A stretch of 64,000 nt of DNA, taken from positions 124,001 to 188,000 of the forward strand of contig NZ_FYAS01000014.1 of NCBI RefSeq assembly GCF_900185715.1, written 5' to 3'. This DNA comes from Allobosea sp. CS1GBMeth4 (GTDB taxonomy: Bacteria > Pseudomonadota > Alphaproteobacteria > Rhizobiales > Beijerinckiaceae). Shown in pieces: positions 27,332 through 35,810 of this stretch. The notes under the pieces were generated by a model. It was given only the letters and a program-made list of their open reading frames with translations. It searched no databases and was not told where the DNA came from. Within the stretch, counting starts at the first letter, position 1; every line of letters starts with the position of its first letter. The position numbers and the translations under genes were made by a program.

Positions 27332-27430
27332 AACGCCCTACCTCAAAAACTCTTCAGTCCATGTAACCCGAATCGGCGGCAAAAGCCACCCCGCTCGGGC
27401 GTGAAGCTGCGCGGAGCCTGTCAGCGCCGG

Positions 27431-28120
27431 TCAGTAGTCTTCGCCGGAGGCGAGCTCGGCCTGGTCGGCCTTGGCCCGCGGCGGCTTGCCGGCGAGCAGC
27501 TCCCTGGCCTGCTCGACCCACTCCTCGCGGGTGGCGCGGCCACGCAGCTTGAGCTCCTCGTCCCACTTGGCGACGTCGGCCTCCGTCCAGGCGGCGATGT
27601 CGTTCCAGGAGGTGATGCCGGCGGCGCGCAGCTTCTTCTCGATGGTCGGGCCGACGCCCGAGATCAGCGAGAGGTTGGAGGCGTCGAGGCCCTCGGCCTT
27701 CGCCTCGGACTTGGCGGCCTTCGGCGCGGCCTTGCCCTTGACGGCTTCGCTGCCGGCCTTGAGCGCGACCGGGGCGGCGGCGCCCTTCTTCATCTCCGGC
27801 TTCTTGCCGCCGGTGAGGATCTCGGTGATGCGCACCACGGTCAATTCGGCGCGGAAGCCACGCTTGCGCTTGGAATTCTGGCGGCGGCGCTTCTTGAAGG
27901 CGATGACCTTCTCGCCGCGGGTCTGCTCGACGATCTCGCCGGCGACCGTGATGTCGCCGAGGAAGGGCGCGCCGATCGTCGACTTCTCGCCGTCGGTCAG
28001 CATCAGCACGGAGCCGAAGGCGACGGTGTCGCCCGGGTTGCCCTCGAGCTTGGCGATGGTGATCTCGTCGTTGGCGGCGACGCGGAACTGCTTGCCGCCG
28101 GTCTTGATGACTGCGAACAT
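27431..28120 (-). CDS. rplU: 50S ribosomal protein L21 with C-terminal helix-hairpin-helix extension
   Basis: 229 residues, more than twice normal L21. Residues 1-103 are L21 (MFAVIKTGGKQFRVAANDEI; FKKRRRQNSKRKRGFRAEL binds 23S rRNA). A Lys/Ala-rich linker (about 108-145) leads to a globular tail of about 70 residues (SLISGVGPTIEKKLRAAGI, a helix-hairpin-helix). The tail ends in acidic and charged helices. Such tails occur on L21 of other Rhizobiales; their role is unknown to me, with nucleic-acid contact suggested by the HhH. The ATG at 28120 is the family start; upstream frame is spurious. Confidence 0.95.
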   Translation of the reverse strand: MFAVIKTGGKQFRVAANDEITIAKLEGNPGDTVAFGSVLMLTDGEKSTIGAPFLGDITVAGEIVEQTRGEKVIAFKKRRRQNSKRKRGFRAELTVVRITEILTGGKKPEMKKGAAAPVALKAGSEAVKGKAAPKAAKSEAKAEGLDASNLSLISGVGPTIEKKLRAAGITSWNDIAAWTEADVAKWDEELKLRGRATREEWVEQARELLAGKPPRAKADQAELASGEDY

Positions 28121-28465
28121 CTCAGTGTTCTCCAGGTTGAGCCCCGCCCTGTCATGAGCCCCCGATAGGGGCGCACGCGGGACGGCTTCTTGGCAGTCGG
28201 TTGCGTGGTCGGGTTCGCTCTCGAAGGCCGCTGCGTCCGCCGCGTCGAGGCGGGCTGGTCGGCGGCGGCCAAAAGAGATCAGGCGCGGGTTTCCCCACGC
28301 CGGACGCGGCTTCCTAGTCGCGCATGGGCGATCCGTCAAGGACAAGCAGCATGGCGGCGGCGAATTGCAGGGCCGTGACGGGTCCGTCGCCGACGCGCGC
28401 CGGAAAGGCTTGTGCACGGCGACCGCAATGTGTAGTAAGCACCCCGCTTCGACCAGAGCGACCGC
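28121..28465. other. Leader and promoter region between rplU and tRNA-Ser
   Basis: 345 bases without a supported gene. On the rplU side it must hold the promoter of rplU-rpmA; a small hairpin (GCCCC...GGGGC, 28158-28172) lies in what would be the rplU leader. On the other side it holds the tRNA promoter. Short frames here lack motifs and ribosome sites. Confidence 0.5.
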
Positions 28466-28555
28466 GGACAGGTGGCAGAGTGGTTGAATGCACCGCACTC
28501 GAAATGCGGCATACCTGCAAGGGTATCGGGGGTTCAAATCCCTCCCTGTCCGCCA
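28466..28555 (+). tRNA. tRNA-Ser, anticodon CGA
   Basis: A 90-base tRNA including an encoded CCA. The acceptor stem GGACAGG pairs with CCTGTCC before the G discriminator typical of serine. The anticodon loop CTCGAAA gives anticodon CGA (reads UCG). A long variable arm between the anticodon and T arms and the T loop TTCAAAT are present. This is a class II tRNA as expected for serine. Followed at once by a hairpin and T run. Confidence 0.96.
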
Positions 28556-28582
28556 TCATCCTGCTAATGGGATGATTTTATT
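28555..28582 (+). terminator. Intrinsic terminator of tRNA-Ser
   Basis: ATCATCC (28555-28561) pairs with GGATGAT (28570-28576) around an 8-base loop, followed by TTTATT. The stem begins at the final A of the tRNA CCA end. Confidence 0.75.
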
Positions 28583-28919
28583 GCGAAATAAAGATTCTCT
28601 TTCGCTCTGAACCCAACTATCACCCCAACTCGTGTTCCCGCTCGCAAGACTCTCGGATGGTGCGGGGCTCCCCCGCCACCAGTCATTTTGAAATTCGATT
28701 CCGGTTCGCCATCTAGACATTGGCTGATCGCCGAAAAGCAGACATTCGCTTCGAGCGTGTAGCGGAATGGCTTTCCTTCCCACTCGGACGGATACATTGA
28801 AGGGCCGATTCTAGGCGCGTTTGAACCGCTTGGGACAGCGAACCACCACGGCCTGATTGCACTGGGAGTTGTTCGACCCTGCGTGTTGCGGTGCTTCTTT
28901 CCGACCATATCTACGATCG
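28583..28919. other. Gap between tRNA-Ser and selO
   Basis: About 337 bases. Base composition is visibly less GC-rich than the surroundings at its left part. A minus-strand frame crosses it but shows no motif, and the first ATGs are inside the selO gene. It should contain the selO promoter. I see no integrase or tRNA repeat here. Confidence 0.45.
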
Positions 28920-30392
28920 ATGATCCCGATCGCCTTTGACAATTCCTATGCGCGGTTGCCGCCCCGCTTCTTTGCAGCTGTCGCCCCCACCCCCGTTCGT
29001 GCGCCTCGTTTGATCCGGCTGAACGCCCCGCTCGCATCGCAGCTTGGGCTGGACCCCGACTGGCTGAAGGGCCCGGAGGGTGTGGCGATGCTATCCGGCA
29101 ATGACGTGCCGGCCGGAGCAACTCCGATCGCAACTGCCTATGCCGGCCATCAGTTCGGCAGCTTTACCCCCCAGCTTGGCGATGGGCGTGCCATCTTGCT
29201 GGGAGAGCTGATCGATCGGCGCGGCAAGCGTCACGATCTCCAGCTCAAAGGCGCAGGCCCGACCCCGTTTTCACGTCGGGGCGATGGCCGGGCCGCTTTG
29301 GGGCAGGTCCTGCGCGAATATATCGTCAGCGAGGCCATGGCGGCGCTTGGCGTTCCGACAACGCGGGCGCTCGCTGCAGCTCTGACGGGCGAGACCGTCC
29401 GGCGGGAGACGCTGTTGCCCGGCGCCCTTCTGACTCGCGTCGCCTCCAGCCATGTCCGGATCGGCACTTTCCAGTTCTTCGCGGCGCGAGGCGATGTTGA
29501 GGCCCTGCGCCTGCTCGCCGACCACGTGATCGCGCGCCACTATCCGGATTGCGCCGGTGAAGACCGCTATCTCGCCTTGCTCGAGGCCGTGATCGCCGCG
29601 CAGGCCGGGCTCGTTGCGCAATGGCTGGCGATCGGCTTCATCCATGGCGTGATGAACACGGACAATATGTCGATCGCCGGCGAAACTATCGACTATGGGC
29701 CTTGCGCTTTCATGGATGCCTATCATCCGGCGACCGTGTTCAGCTCGATCGACGAGCATGGACGCTATGCCTTCGGCAACCAACCCCCGATTGCCCGCTG
29801 GAACCTCGCGCGGCTTGCCGAGGCGCTGCTGCCGCTACTGGCCGACGATCAGGACAAGGCCGTGTCGATCGCGCAGGACGCTCTCGACCGGTTCGATGCG
29901 GAGTTTCAAGCGCAATTGATCGAGAGGTTTCGCCGCAAGCTCGGTCTTGCCACGCAAGAAGCAGACGATTTCGAGCTCGTCAGGGCGCTTCTCGACACGA
30001 TGCAGCGTGGCGAGGCCGATTTCACGCTCGTCTTCCAGCATCTGAGCGAGGAGGCCGGGCAGTCGGAAAGCGCAGACACCTGTCGGAATCTCTTTGCCGA
30101 CCCCACCAAGTTCGACGTTTGGGAGAGCCGCTGGCGGCAGCGCCTGCTGAGGGAGCCCACATCGGCCGAGGCGCGCCGGGATGCGATGCTGCGGGTCAAC
30201 CCGCTGTTCATCCCGCGAAACCACCGGGTCGAAGCGGCGATCGAGGCTGCCGTGGAACACGATGACCTCGCCCCGTTCGAACTCCTCCTGGAGGTCCTCG
30301 CCAAGCCTTTTGACGCGCAGCCGGGCCTTGAGGACTATGCGCGGCCTCCGGCCGTGCATGAGCGAGTGGTGGCGACGTTTTGCGGGACTTAG
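28920..30392 (+). CDS. selO: SelO/YdiU protein adenylyltransferase (pseudokinase AMPylase)
   Basis: 490 residues. It has the SelO start [13 protein letters not shown], the nucleotide-binding region [20 protein letters not shown] (from about 108), the helix [19 protein letters not shown], and the catalytic block [20 protein letters not shown] (about 242-261) with metal-binding Asn and Asp. It ends with the conserved VVATFCGT including the redox cysteine near the C-terminus. Family knowledge: SelO transfers AMP to Ser/Thr/Tyr of target proteins and is tied to oxidative stress. I start at the ATG at 28920, which begins the conserved domain; a 21-codon extension has no family match. Confidence 0.93.
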   Translation: MIPIAFDNSYARLPPRFFAAVAPTPVRAPRLIRLNAPLASQLGLDPDWLKGPEGVAMLSGNDVPAGATPIATAYAGHQFGSFTPQLGDGRAILLGELIDRRGKRHDLQLKGAGPTPFSRRGDGRAALGQVLREYIVSEAMAALGVPTTRALAAALTGETVRRETLLPGALLTRVASSHVRIGTFQFFAARGDVEALRLLADHVIARHYPDCAGEDRYLALLEAVIAAQAGLVAQWLAIGFIHGVMNTDNMSIAGETIDYGPCAFMDAYHPATVFSSIDEHGRYAFGNQPPIARWNLARLAEALLPLLADDQDKAVSIAQDALDRFDAEFQAQLIERFRRKLGLATQEADDFELVRALLDTMQRGEADFTLVFQHLSEEAGQSESADTCRNLFADPTKFDVWESRWRQRLLREPTSAEARRDAMLRVNPLFIPRNHRVEAAIEAAVEHDDLAPFELLLEVLAKPFDAQPGLEDYARPPAVHERVVATFCGT

Positions 30393-30406
30393 CTGCCCCG
30401 GATCGA

Positions 30407-31000
30407 ATGACCGTCGCGACCGAGTTGCCATTGCCGTCATCGGCGACGCTTGGATCGTCCATGCGCGCCAAGGGGATCGAACGCGAGCTGCGGCGCCGCC
30501 TTCCCTGGGCACTCCGGAGCTGCGTCACGGTCGAGGCCGGGCGCGCCCTGTTACGCGCGTCTGAGGCCGAAGCGTTCCGCGCCGCCTCCGAGCGAATCCG
30601 AGAAGCGCTGGACAAGGTCGCCGATCTGCCCGTGTTTCCGCGCGAGGTCGAGGACATTCTCTCGATCTCTTCCCATGAACGGCACAAATGGTTGAAGGGC
30701 GGCCGCATCAAGAGCATCGGAACCCGCACTGTCAAATTGCGCGAACGCGCGAAGGCCGTGACGTTTCACATCTTCGATCCTCGGCACATTGAGGACGTCC
30801 TCGATGGCGACTTGCCGGCGCTCGGGAGAGACGAGGATGCACAGGCCCTCGCCGAAAGCCGTCGGCGCTCCGCCGCCAAGGCGGCGCTGGCCCGTGCCTG
30901 CAAAGGTAGGGAGAAGGCCGCTCACAAGCCGAGCGACGCGGGCAGGCGGCCGCCACTCCTCGGCTGGGAAGCCTTCGACGCAGAAGGCCTGCTGCGCTAG
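30407..31000 (+). CDS. Conserved hypothetical protein, DUF2293-like (tentative)
   Basis: 197 residues, no signal peptide or membrane segment. The middle (about 70-130) contains PVFPREVEDILSISSHERHK, then KWLKGGRIKSIGTRTVKL, a basic alpha/beta unit that may bind nucleic acid. The tail is Ala/Arg/Lys-rich. I do not recognise the family with certainty; DUF2293 is my best guess. The ATG at 30407 has a poor ribosome site; a TTG at 30380 is the alternative. It follows selO within 15 bases and may be co-transcribed with it. Confidence 0.6.
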   Translation: MTVATELPLPSSATLGSSMRAKGIERELRRRLPWALRSCVTVEAGRALLRASEAEAFRAASERIREALDKVADLPVFPREVEDILSISSHERHKWLKGGRIKSIGTRTVKLRERAKAVTFHIFDPRHIEDVLDGDLPALGRDEDAQALAESRRRSAAKAALARACKGREKAAHKPSDAGRRPPLLGWEAFDAEGLLR

Positions 31001-31059
31001 GCTGGCTCCCTGAGGGTAGCCAGGAACTGGGGGCTCGGCTCGTCGAGGCAGGGCACGCG

Positions 31060-31722
31060 ATGTTTCTTTTTGATGGTTCCGATCGGGCCGACGTTACCAT
31101 CCTCATGGCGCACGGGGCCGGAGCTCCAATGGACTCGCCGTCAATGAAGGCGAGTGCCGAGGCGCTGGCCGCAGCGGGTTTTCGCGTCGCCCGCTTCGAG
31201 TTCGACTATATGGCAGCCCGGCGGAGCGGGGCTGGTCGCATGCCGCCCCCGCGAGCTGAAAAGCTGAATGCGCAATACATCGCCGCAATCGATGCACTCG
31301 GCGCCACGGGAGCCCTCGTCATCGGCGGCAAATCGATGGGTGGCCGCGTCGCGAGCATGGTCGCTGATGCCGAGTTCGAACGGGGCCGGATTCGCGGTCT
31401 TCTTTGCCTCGGTTATCCCTTCCATCCGCCCGGCAAGCCGGAGCAGCTGCGAACCGGGCACCTTGCCGATATCAAGACCCCGACTCTCATCGCCCAGGGA
31501 ACGCGGGACGAGTTCGGCACCCGGGAGGAGATATCGACCTATAGGCTTTCGCCGCTCATCGAGGTCCTGTGGTTGGAGGATGGCGATCATGATCTGAAAC
31601 CGCGCAAGCGGGTTTCCGGCTTTTCAGCGGCCGACCACCTCAAGACCATGGCCGAGACAGCTTTCGCCTGGGCCGGGCGCCCCGATGCGCCACACGTCGC
31701 TCGGCGAACCGGCCGGTCGTAG
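31060..31722 (+). CDS. Alpha/beta hydrolase of the Tex30/KANL3 type
   Basis: 220 residues. The small alpha/beta hydrolase domain starts VTILMAHGAGAPMDSPSM (HGAGA oxyanion turn). It has the nucleophile elbow VIGGKSMGGR (Ser92), the acid in AQGTRDEFG and the His in LEDGDHDLKPRKR. This is the dienelactone-hydrolase-like family named after mammalian Tex30 and KANL3. Substrate unknown. All three catalytic residues are in place. It follows the hypothetical gene after 59 bases. Confidence 0.85.
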   Translation: MFLFDGSDRADVTILMAHGAGAPMDSPSMKASAEALAAAGFRVARFEFDYMAARRSGAGRMPPPRAEKLNAQYIAAIDALGATGALVIGGKSMGGRVASMVADAEFERGRIRGLLCLGYPFHPPGKPEQLRTGHLADIKTPTLIAQGTRDEFGTREEISTYRLSPLIEVLWLEDGDHDLKPRKRVSGFSAADHLKTMAETAFAWAGRPDAPHVARRTGRS

Positions 31723-32145
31723 GCTCGGTAAAGTTCAGGCGCGGATCGGTCGTCGCCGTCGAGCTTGCGCGAGCAGCGGGAGCAGCGCGCCAATCTGCGA
31801 CAAGAGCTCGGCCGCTGCGGTTGTGGCGCGGAACCGCGCGAGGCCGAGCCGAGAATCGGCCCTTGAAAGGCGCAAATGTCCTCGGCTGCTGCGAAACAGC
31901 GAACGTGCCGGCGCCTTCGAAGCGCGGAAAGACGGCCATTTTGACCGGTTCTGCGCTGTAGGCTGAAGCTGGGAGACGAGCTGGCGGACAGGGCGGGATT
32001 GCCCTGGCCGCAGAAGCTCAAGTATTTCAACGGGCTAGCGTGTCGCGGTTGCGCAAGGTGTTGGACGTGTTGCCGTACGCTCCTTCAGCGTGGACCAGGC
32101 CTCATCTGCCAAGCGCGTCGATCATCTCCACAGCCGATTGCCACA
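31723..32145. other. Gap between convergent hydrolase and amidohydrolase genes
   Basis: About 420 bases between a plus-strand gene and a minus-strand gene that both end here. Frames on either strand are short, Arg/Ser-rich and without motifs. The end of the tRNA-Ser sequence (CCTGTCCGCCA) reappears near 31982-31993 but in inverted orientation, so it is not a usual attachment-site copy. Nothing else seen. Confidence 0.4.
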
Positions 32146-33021
32146 CTATCTGAATCCGAACAGCTTGGTCGGATTGTCGACGAGGATGCGGTTGCGCACG
32201 CGCTCATCGGGCGCGATCTCGCCGAGCAGGTCGACCAGCTCGCCGTCGTCTGGCATCGGGCCGTGCAGGTTCACATGCGGCCAGTCGCTGCCCCAGACGA
32301 CGCGCTCGGGCGCGTGACGCACCAGGCTCGCGGGGATGGCGAGGGCGTCGCGATAGGGTGGCCCCTCGGCCGAGAGGCGGTCGGCGCCGCTGATTTTGAC
32401 CCAGATATTGCCCTTGTCGAGCAGCCTGCGCAGCGCCGCGAGCGCCGGTCCGTCGGCGCCTTCCGCCACCGGCGGGCGGGCCATGTGGTCGATGACGACG
32501 GTAGCGTCGATCGAGCCGATGAAGTCGGCATAGCGGATGATGTCATGCCCGGTGACGTGGATGGCGACATGCCAGCCGAATGGGCTCACCTTGGCGATCA
32601 CCTCCCGCACGGTTGAAAGATCCGGCGCGCCGCCGAGATGAGCGAGGAAGCTGAAGCGCGCGCCGCAGAAGCCGGCTGCATCGAATTCTGCGATCAACTC
32701 TTCGCTATCGGTGGGGCGGATGAGTGCGACGCCGCGATAGCGCCCGGGATTCTCGCGCAGCGCCGCCAGCACCGGCCGATGGTCGAAACCGTGCCCTTGG
32801 CTCTGGACGATCACAGCACGTGAGAACCCGAGACGATCATGCAGCGACCTCAAGGCTGTTTCGGGCGTTTCGTTCGGCGTGAAGCTGCGCCCCTCCGTCA
32901 GCGGAAAGCGTGCGAACGGACCGTAGATGTGGCAGTGGCTATCGCAGGCGCCGGCCGGCAGCGCGAAGCCGGGCTGGCGCGGGGAAGGGTTCGGCGGCGG
33001 GCCATCGGGCGTGTGAGTCAT
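32146..33021 (-). CDS. Metal-dependent amidohydrolase, LigI/2-pyrone-4,6-dicarboxylate lactonase-like
   Basis: 291 residues of the amidohydrolase_2 (COG3618) group. The N-terminal metal motif is ACDSHCHIYGP (Asp27, His29, His31 region). Later strands are SQGHGFDHRPVLAAL, VIDHMARPP and the catalytic Asp in VVWGSDWPHVNLHGP. Members hydrolyse lactones such as 2-pyrone-4,6-dicarboxylate or sugar lactones, often in aromatic acid breakdown. It is the last gene of the operon led by the Bug receptor at 36779, 14 bases after the SDR gene. Confidence 0.85.
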   Translation of the reverse strand: MTHTPDGPPPNPSPRQPGFALPAGACDSHCHIYGPFARFPLTEGRSFTPNETPETALRSLHDRLGFSRAVIVQSQGHGFDHRPVLAALRENPGRYRGVALIRPTDSEELIAEFDAAGFCGARFSFLAHLGGAPDLSTVREVIAKVSPFGWHVAIHVTGHDIIRYADFIGSIDATVVIDHMARPPVAEGADGPALAALRRLLDKGNIWVKISGADRLSAEGPPYRDALAIPASLVRHAPERVVWGSDWPHVNLHGPMPDDGELVDLLGEIAPDERVRNRILVDNPTKLFGFR

Positions 33022-33035
33022 GGCGGTTGCCTTAT

Positions 33036-33851
33036 TCAGTCGCAGCGCGCGGTCATGCCGCCGTCGACGACGAGTTCGGTGCCGGTGACGAAGCGGGCTT
33101 CGTCCGAGGCGAGGAAGAGGGCGGCATGGGCAGTGTCACGGCCATCGCCCATGAAGCCGAGCGGGATCCGCGCCTGGCGCGCCGCCAGCAGAGCCTCGAT
33201 ATCGCCGCCCGTGCGCTGCCCGGCGAGCCGGGTCTCGACCATCGGCGTGTGCATCTGACCGGGGACGACGGTGTTCACGCGGATGCGCTTGGGCGCGTAT
33301 TCGACCGCCGTGACGCGCGAGAACTGGATGATCGCCGCCTTGGCCGAGGCATAGGCGACCTGGGCCGAGCCGGTCCAGCGCAGGCCGGAGGTCGAGGCGG
33401 TGTTGACGATCGCGCCGCCACCGGCGGCCTCCATCACCGGGATGACGTGCTTGCAGGTCAGGAAGACGCTGGTCAGGTTGAAATCGAGCTGGGCCTGCCA
33501 GCGCTCCTCGCTCAGCGCCACCGCGCCGCCAGCAGCCGAGCCGCCGACATTGTTGACGAGGATGTCGATCGTGCCGAAGCGCTCGACGCAGGCACGGACC
33601 GCCGCCTCGATCTGCGCGCTGTCGGTCGCGTCGCAGAGATGGGTGACGATCGTGCCGCCTTCCTCCTCGACCCGCGCGACCGTCTCCGTCATCGTCTCGG
33701 CCTTGAGATCGACCGCGAAGACCTTGGCACCCTCTCGGGCGAAGAGCACGGCGGCGGCGCGGCCATTGCCCCAGCCAGGGCCGACGCAGCCGGCGCCGGT
33801 GATGAAGGCGACCTTGCCGGCGAGCCGGCCTCTCCCCTGGGATCCGGTCAT
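33036..33851 (-). CDS. Short-chain dehydrogenase/reductase
   Basis: 271 residues of the classical SDR fold. The cofactor site is written TGAGCVGPGWGNG (18-30), an extended version of TGxxxGxG seen in one SDR subfamily. NNVGG (100-104), the active-site pair Tyr167/Lys171 (YASAK) and PGQMHTPM follow. The acidic residue after strand beta-2 (VFAVDLK) favours NAD. It probably oxidises a ring or side-chain alcohol of the operon's substrate. The ATG overlaps the TGA of the carboxymuconolactone-decarboxylase-like gene. Confidence 0.88.
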   Translation of the reverse strand: MTGSQGRGRLAGKVAFITGAGCVGPGWGNGRAAAVLFAREGAKVFAVDLKAETMTETVARVEEEGGTIVTHLCDATDSAQIEAAVRACVERFGTIDILVNNVGGSAAGGAVALSEERWQAQLDFNLTSVFLTCKHVIPVMEAAGGGAIVNTASTSGLRWTGSAQVAYASAKAAIIQFSRVTAVEYAPKRIRVNTVVPGQMHTPMVETRLAGQRTGGDIEALLAARQARIPLGFMGDGRDTAHAALFLASDEARFVTGTELVVDGGMTARCD

Positions 33852-34396
33852 GGTTTCAGCTCCGGCAATTCGCCTTCCGGCAAGCCGATCTCGAAGGCGT
33901 TGAGGGTCATGGAAACGAGGGCGTAGTAGCCGAGCACGCCGACGAGCTCGACGGTGCCGGCCTCGCCGAGAGCGGCGACCGCCGCCTCGTGGATCGGCTT
34001 CGGCACGGCACGGGTCTCGATCAGCGCCGTGGCGTAGTCATAGACGGCCGCGGTGCGCGGATCGGCGAAGGCGGGCCTGCGCCGCTCGGCGATGGCGTCG
34101 ATCACGGCTGGATCGAGCCCGGCCTTCAGCGCCTCGCGCTTGTGCACGGACCACTCATACTGCGAGGTCCAGTGCCGCGCCGTCACCAGGATGGCGAGCT
34201 CGGACAAGGCCGGGCCTAGGCAAGTGTCGTAGCGCAGGAACTCGCCGAGCCGCTGGGCACGAGCGCCGAATTCGGGGCTGTGAATCCAGGCCCTGAGCGG
34301 CGCCGGCATGCGCCCGCGCTTGCCGGAGGCCGCCTCTTCGGCGGTGCGCCTCTGCTCCGGCGTCATCGCTTCGGGCTCGACAGTGCTGATCCGCAT
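33848..34396 (-). CDS. Carboxymuconolactone decarboxylase family protein
   Basis: 182 residues with an all-helical CMD fold. It has LSELAILVTARHWTSQYEW and the following SVHKREALKAGLDPAVIDAI helix pair. The redox CxxC of AhpD-type members is absent (QYEWSVH in its place), which points to the decarboxylase-like rather than the peroxidase-like branch. The product and reaction in this pathway are unknown. GGAG lies 11 bases before the ATG at 34396. It is coupled to the SDR gene by an ATGA overlap. Confidence 0.82.
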   Translation of the reverse strand: MRISTVEPEAMTPEQRRTAEEAASGKRGRMPAPLRAWIHSPEFGARAQRLGEFLRYDTCLGPALSELAILVTARHWTSQYEWSVHKREALKAGLDPAVIDAIAERRRPAFADPRTAAVYDYATALIETRAVPKPIHEAAVAALGEAGTVELVGVLGYYALVSMTLNAFEIGLPEGELPELKP

Positions 34397-34422
34397 GGGC
34401 GTGGTATCTCCTTGAGATCCGG

Positions 34423-35001
34423 TTACGCGCGCCGGTAAGGCGCATAGAGATTGGCGAGCGTCGGCTCTAAGCCGCCTGCCGACAGCAGCGAGGGCATGTC
34501 GGCCATACCGACCGGCCGCGAGAACGCCGCCAGCGCCCAACTGGACGTCCCATCGTCGAACAGCCGCAATTGGCGCAGCCCCTCGGTTCCGTCGGTGGCA
34601 TCGCGCAGGGCGGGCAGGACGTCGCTCGGACGCGCCGGATAGCGTGCCAGGGCGAGACGGCAGATCGTCTCGGCGGCAGGGGCGAGCGCTTCGCCAGGAT
34701 AGACCTGCTCCGCGACGATGCGCTGGCGCCCGAGCGTCCGTGACAGGATGCGGCGGCTCCACGGCGTGGAATGCGGACCGGATACCGCGACATAGGCGGC
34801 GTTCTGGAGCGCCGCGGTCGACGACAGGTCGTAGATCGCCAGCCAGCGCGGCCAGCCCGACAGGCAGACCCAGCGCGAGCCGGTCTCGAAGCCGGGCAGG
34901 CCGAGGCGCTGCGGCAGATGCTCGCCGTCATACCAGTCGTGGAACTCCTCCTCCAGCGTCGCCGGAGGCTCCATCATCACGAGCAACAGGCCCTTAGGCA
35001 T
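34423..35001 (-). CDS. Small conserved protein, EthD/dimeric barrel-like (unknown function)
   Basis: 192 residues. It begins LLLVMMEPPATLEEEFHDWY, followed by DGEHLPQRLGLPGFETGSRW, the pattern of a ferredoxin-like dimeric alpha/beta barrel, as in EthD or Dabb proteins. A second, weaker half (FDDGTSSWALAAFSRP) may repeat the fold. Such proteins bind or isomerise small hydrophobic acids or serve as monooxygenase partners. The precise family is not recognised. The start at 35001 overlaps the alpha/beta hydrolase gene's end by 8 bases, so it is translationally coupled. Confidence 0.7.
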   Translation of the reverse strand: MPKGLLLVMMEPPATLEEEFHDWYDGEHLPQRLGLPGFETGSRWVCLSGWPRWLAIYDLSSTAALQNAAYVAVSGPHSTPWSRRILSRTLGRQRIVAEQVYPGEALAPAAETICRLALARYPARPSDVLPALRDATDGTEGLRQLRLFDDGTSSWALAAFSRPVGMADMPSLLSAGGLEPTLANLYAPYRRA

Positions 35002-35806
35002 GGGCTTGCTCCCGGCCCGGTCGTGGCAAGCTCCCGAAGAAGGCGAGCAGATGCTCGGCCATCTCGGCCGGCGCCTGCATCGGCATGATGTGCCCGCTAT
35101 CGACCGCCGCGAACCGCGCGCCCGGCACGCTTCGCGAGAGCCGCTCGATCTCCGCCGGCGGCCGCAGCTCGTCATGCCGGCCGGCGAGGAACAGGCAGGG
35201 CTGCGTGACATCCGGCAGACGCTCGACGAGATGCGCCTCGCCCAGGGCGAGATTGGCCGCCGCATAGCTCGCTGGGTCGGTCGCGAGGAAGCGGCTCAGA
35301 TAGCGCGCGAAGGCGGCTTCGTCCCGGCGCAGGGCAGGCGGATAGGAGCGCAGCAGGCTCGCCTCGGCGATCGCGGTCATCCCCTCTGCCCGTGCCCGCG
35401 CCGCTCGCTCCTTGAGGTACGTCCGGCGGTGGACGGCGACCTCGAGCGCCGGCGCGCAGAGGGCGAGCGCGGCGATGGCGTCGGGGCGGGCGAGGGCGGC
35501 CGTGATCGCGATGGCGGCCCCGGCGGCGACGCCGACGATCCGGCAGGGTTCGCCCTCGAACGTGTCGGCGATCAGCTCGAGGAGAAGATCGGCCTCGCCA
35601 GCCAGCCCGAGGGAGACCTTCGCCGGCGCGCTCATACCGCAGCCATTCTGATCGTAGCGCAGCACCTGGTGGGAGTCGGCCAGGTGAGGGACGATCAGCT
35701 CGAAGCTGTCGAGCGAGCCCCCCAATTCGTGGACGAGGACGAGCGGCTTGCCCGTGCCCTCGAGCCGGGCATGCACGGCCTTCGCCGTCGCGCCGAGCGG
35801 TAGCAT
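34994..35806 (-). CDS. Alpha/beta hydrolase fold protein lacking the nucleophile serine
   Basis: 270 residues, similar in layout to 3-oxoadipate enol-lactonase (PcaD). It has LVLVHELGGSLDSFELIVPHL, RYDQNGCGMSAP, a lid, then the acid in LFLAGRHDELRPP and the His in AAVDSGHIMPMQAP. The nucleophile elbow, normally GxSxG, reads GVAAG (codons near 35535-35550), so Ser is replaced by Ala while Asp and His remain. It may work by a non-covalent mechanism (general acid/base, as in some lyases) or be a binding protein. It follows the Bug receptor gene by four bases. Confidence 0.82.
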   Translation of the reverse strand: MLPLGATAKAVHARLEGTGKPLVLVHELGGSLDSFELIVPHLADSHQVLRYDQNGCGMSAPAKVSLGLAGEADLLLELIADTFEGEPCRIVGVAAGAAIAITAALARPDAIAALALCAPALEVAVHRRTYLKERAARARAEGMTAIAEASLLRSYPPALRRDEAAFARYLSRFLATDPASYAAANLALGEAHLVERLPDVTQPCLFLAGRHDELRPPAEIERLSRSVPGARFAAVDSGHIMPMQAPAEMAEHLLAFFGSLPRPGREQAHA

Positions 35807-35810
35807 CGGT

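Noticed and set aside
28544..31993. Possible integrated island from tRNA-Ser to near 32 kb, flanked by copies of the tRNA end
   Set aside because: The repeat of CCTGTCCGCCA at 31982-31993 is inverted and only about 12 bases, no integrase lies between, and the genes (selO, unknown, hydrolase) are ordinary chromosomal types.
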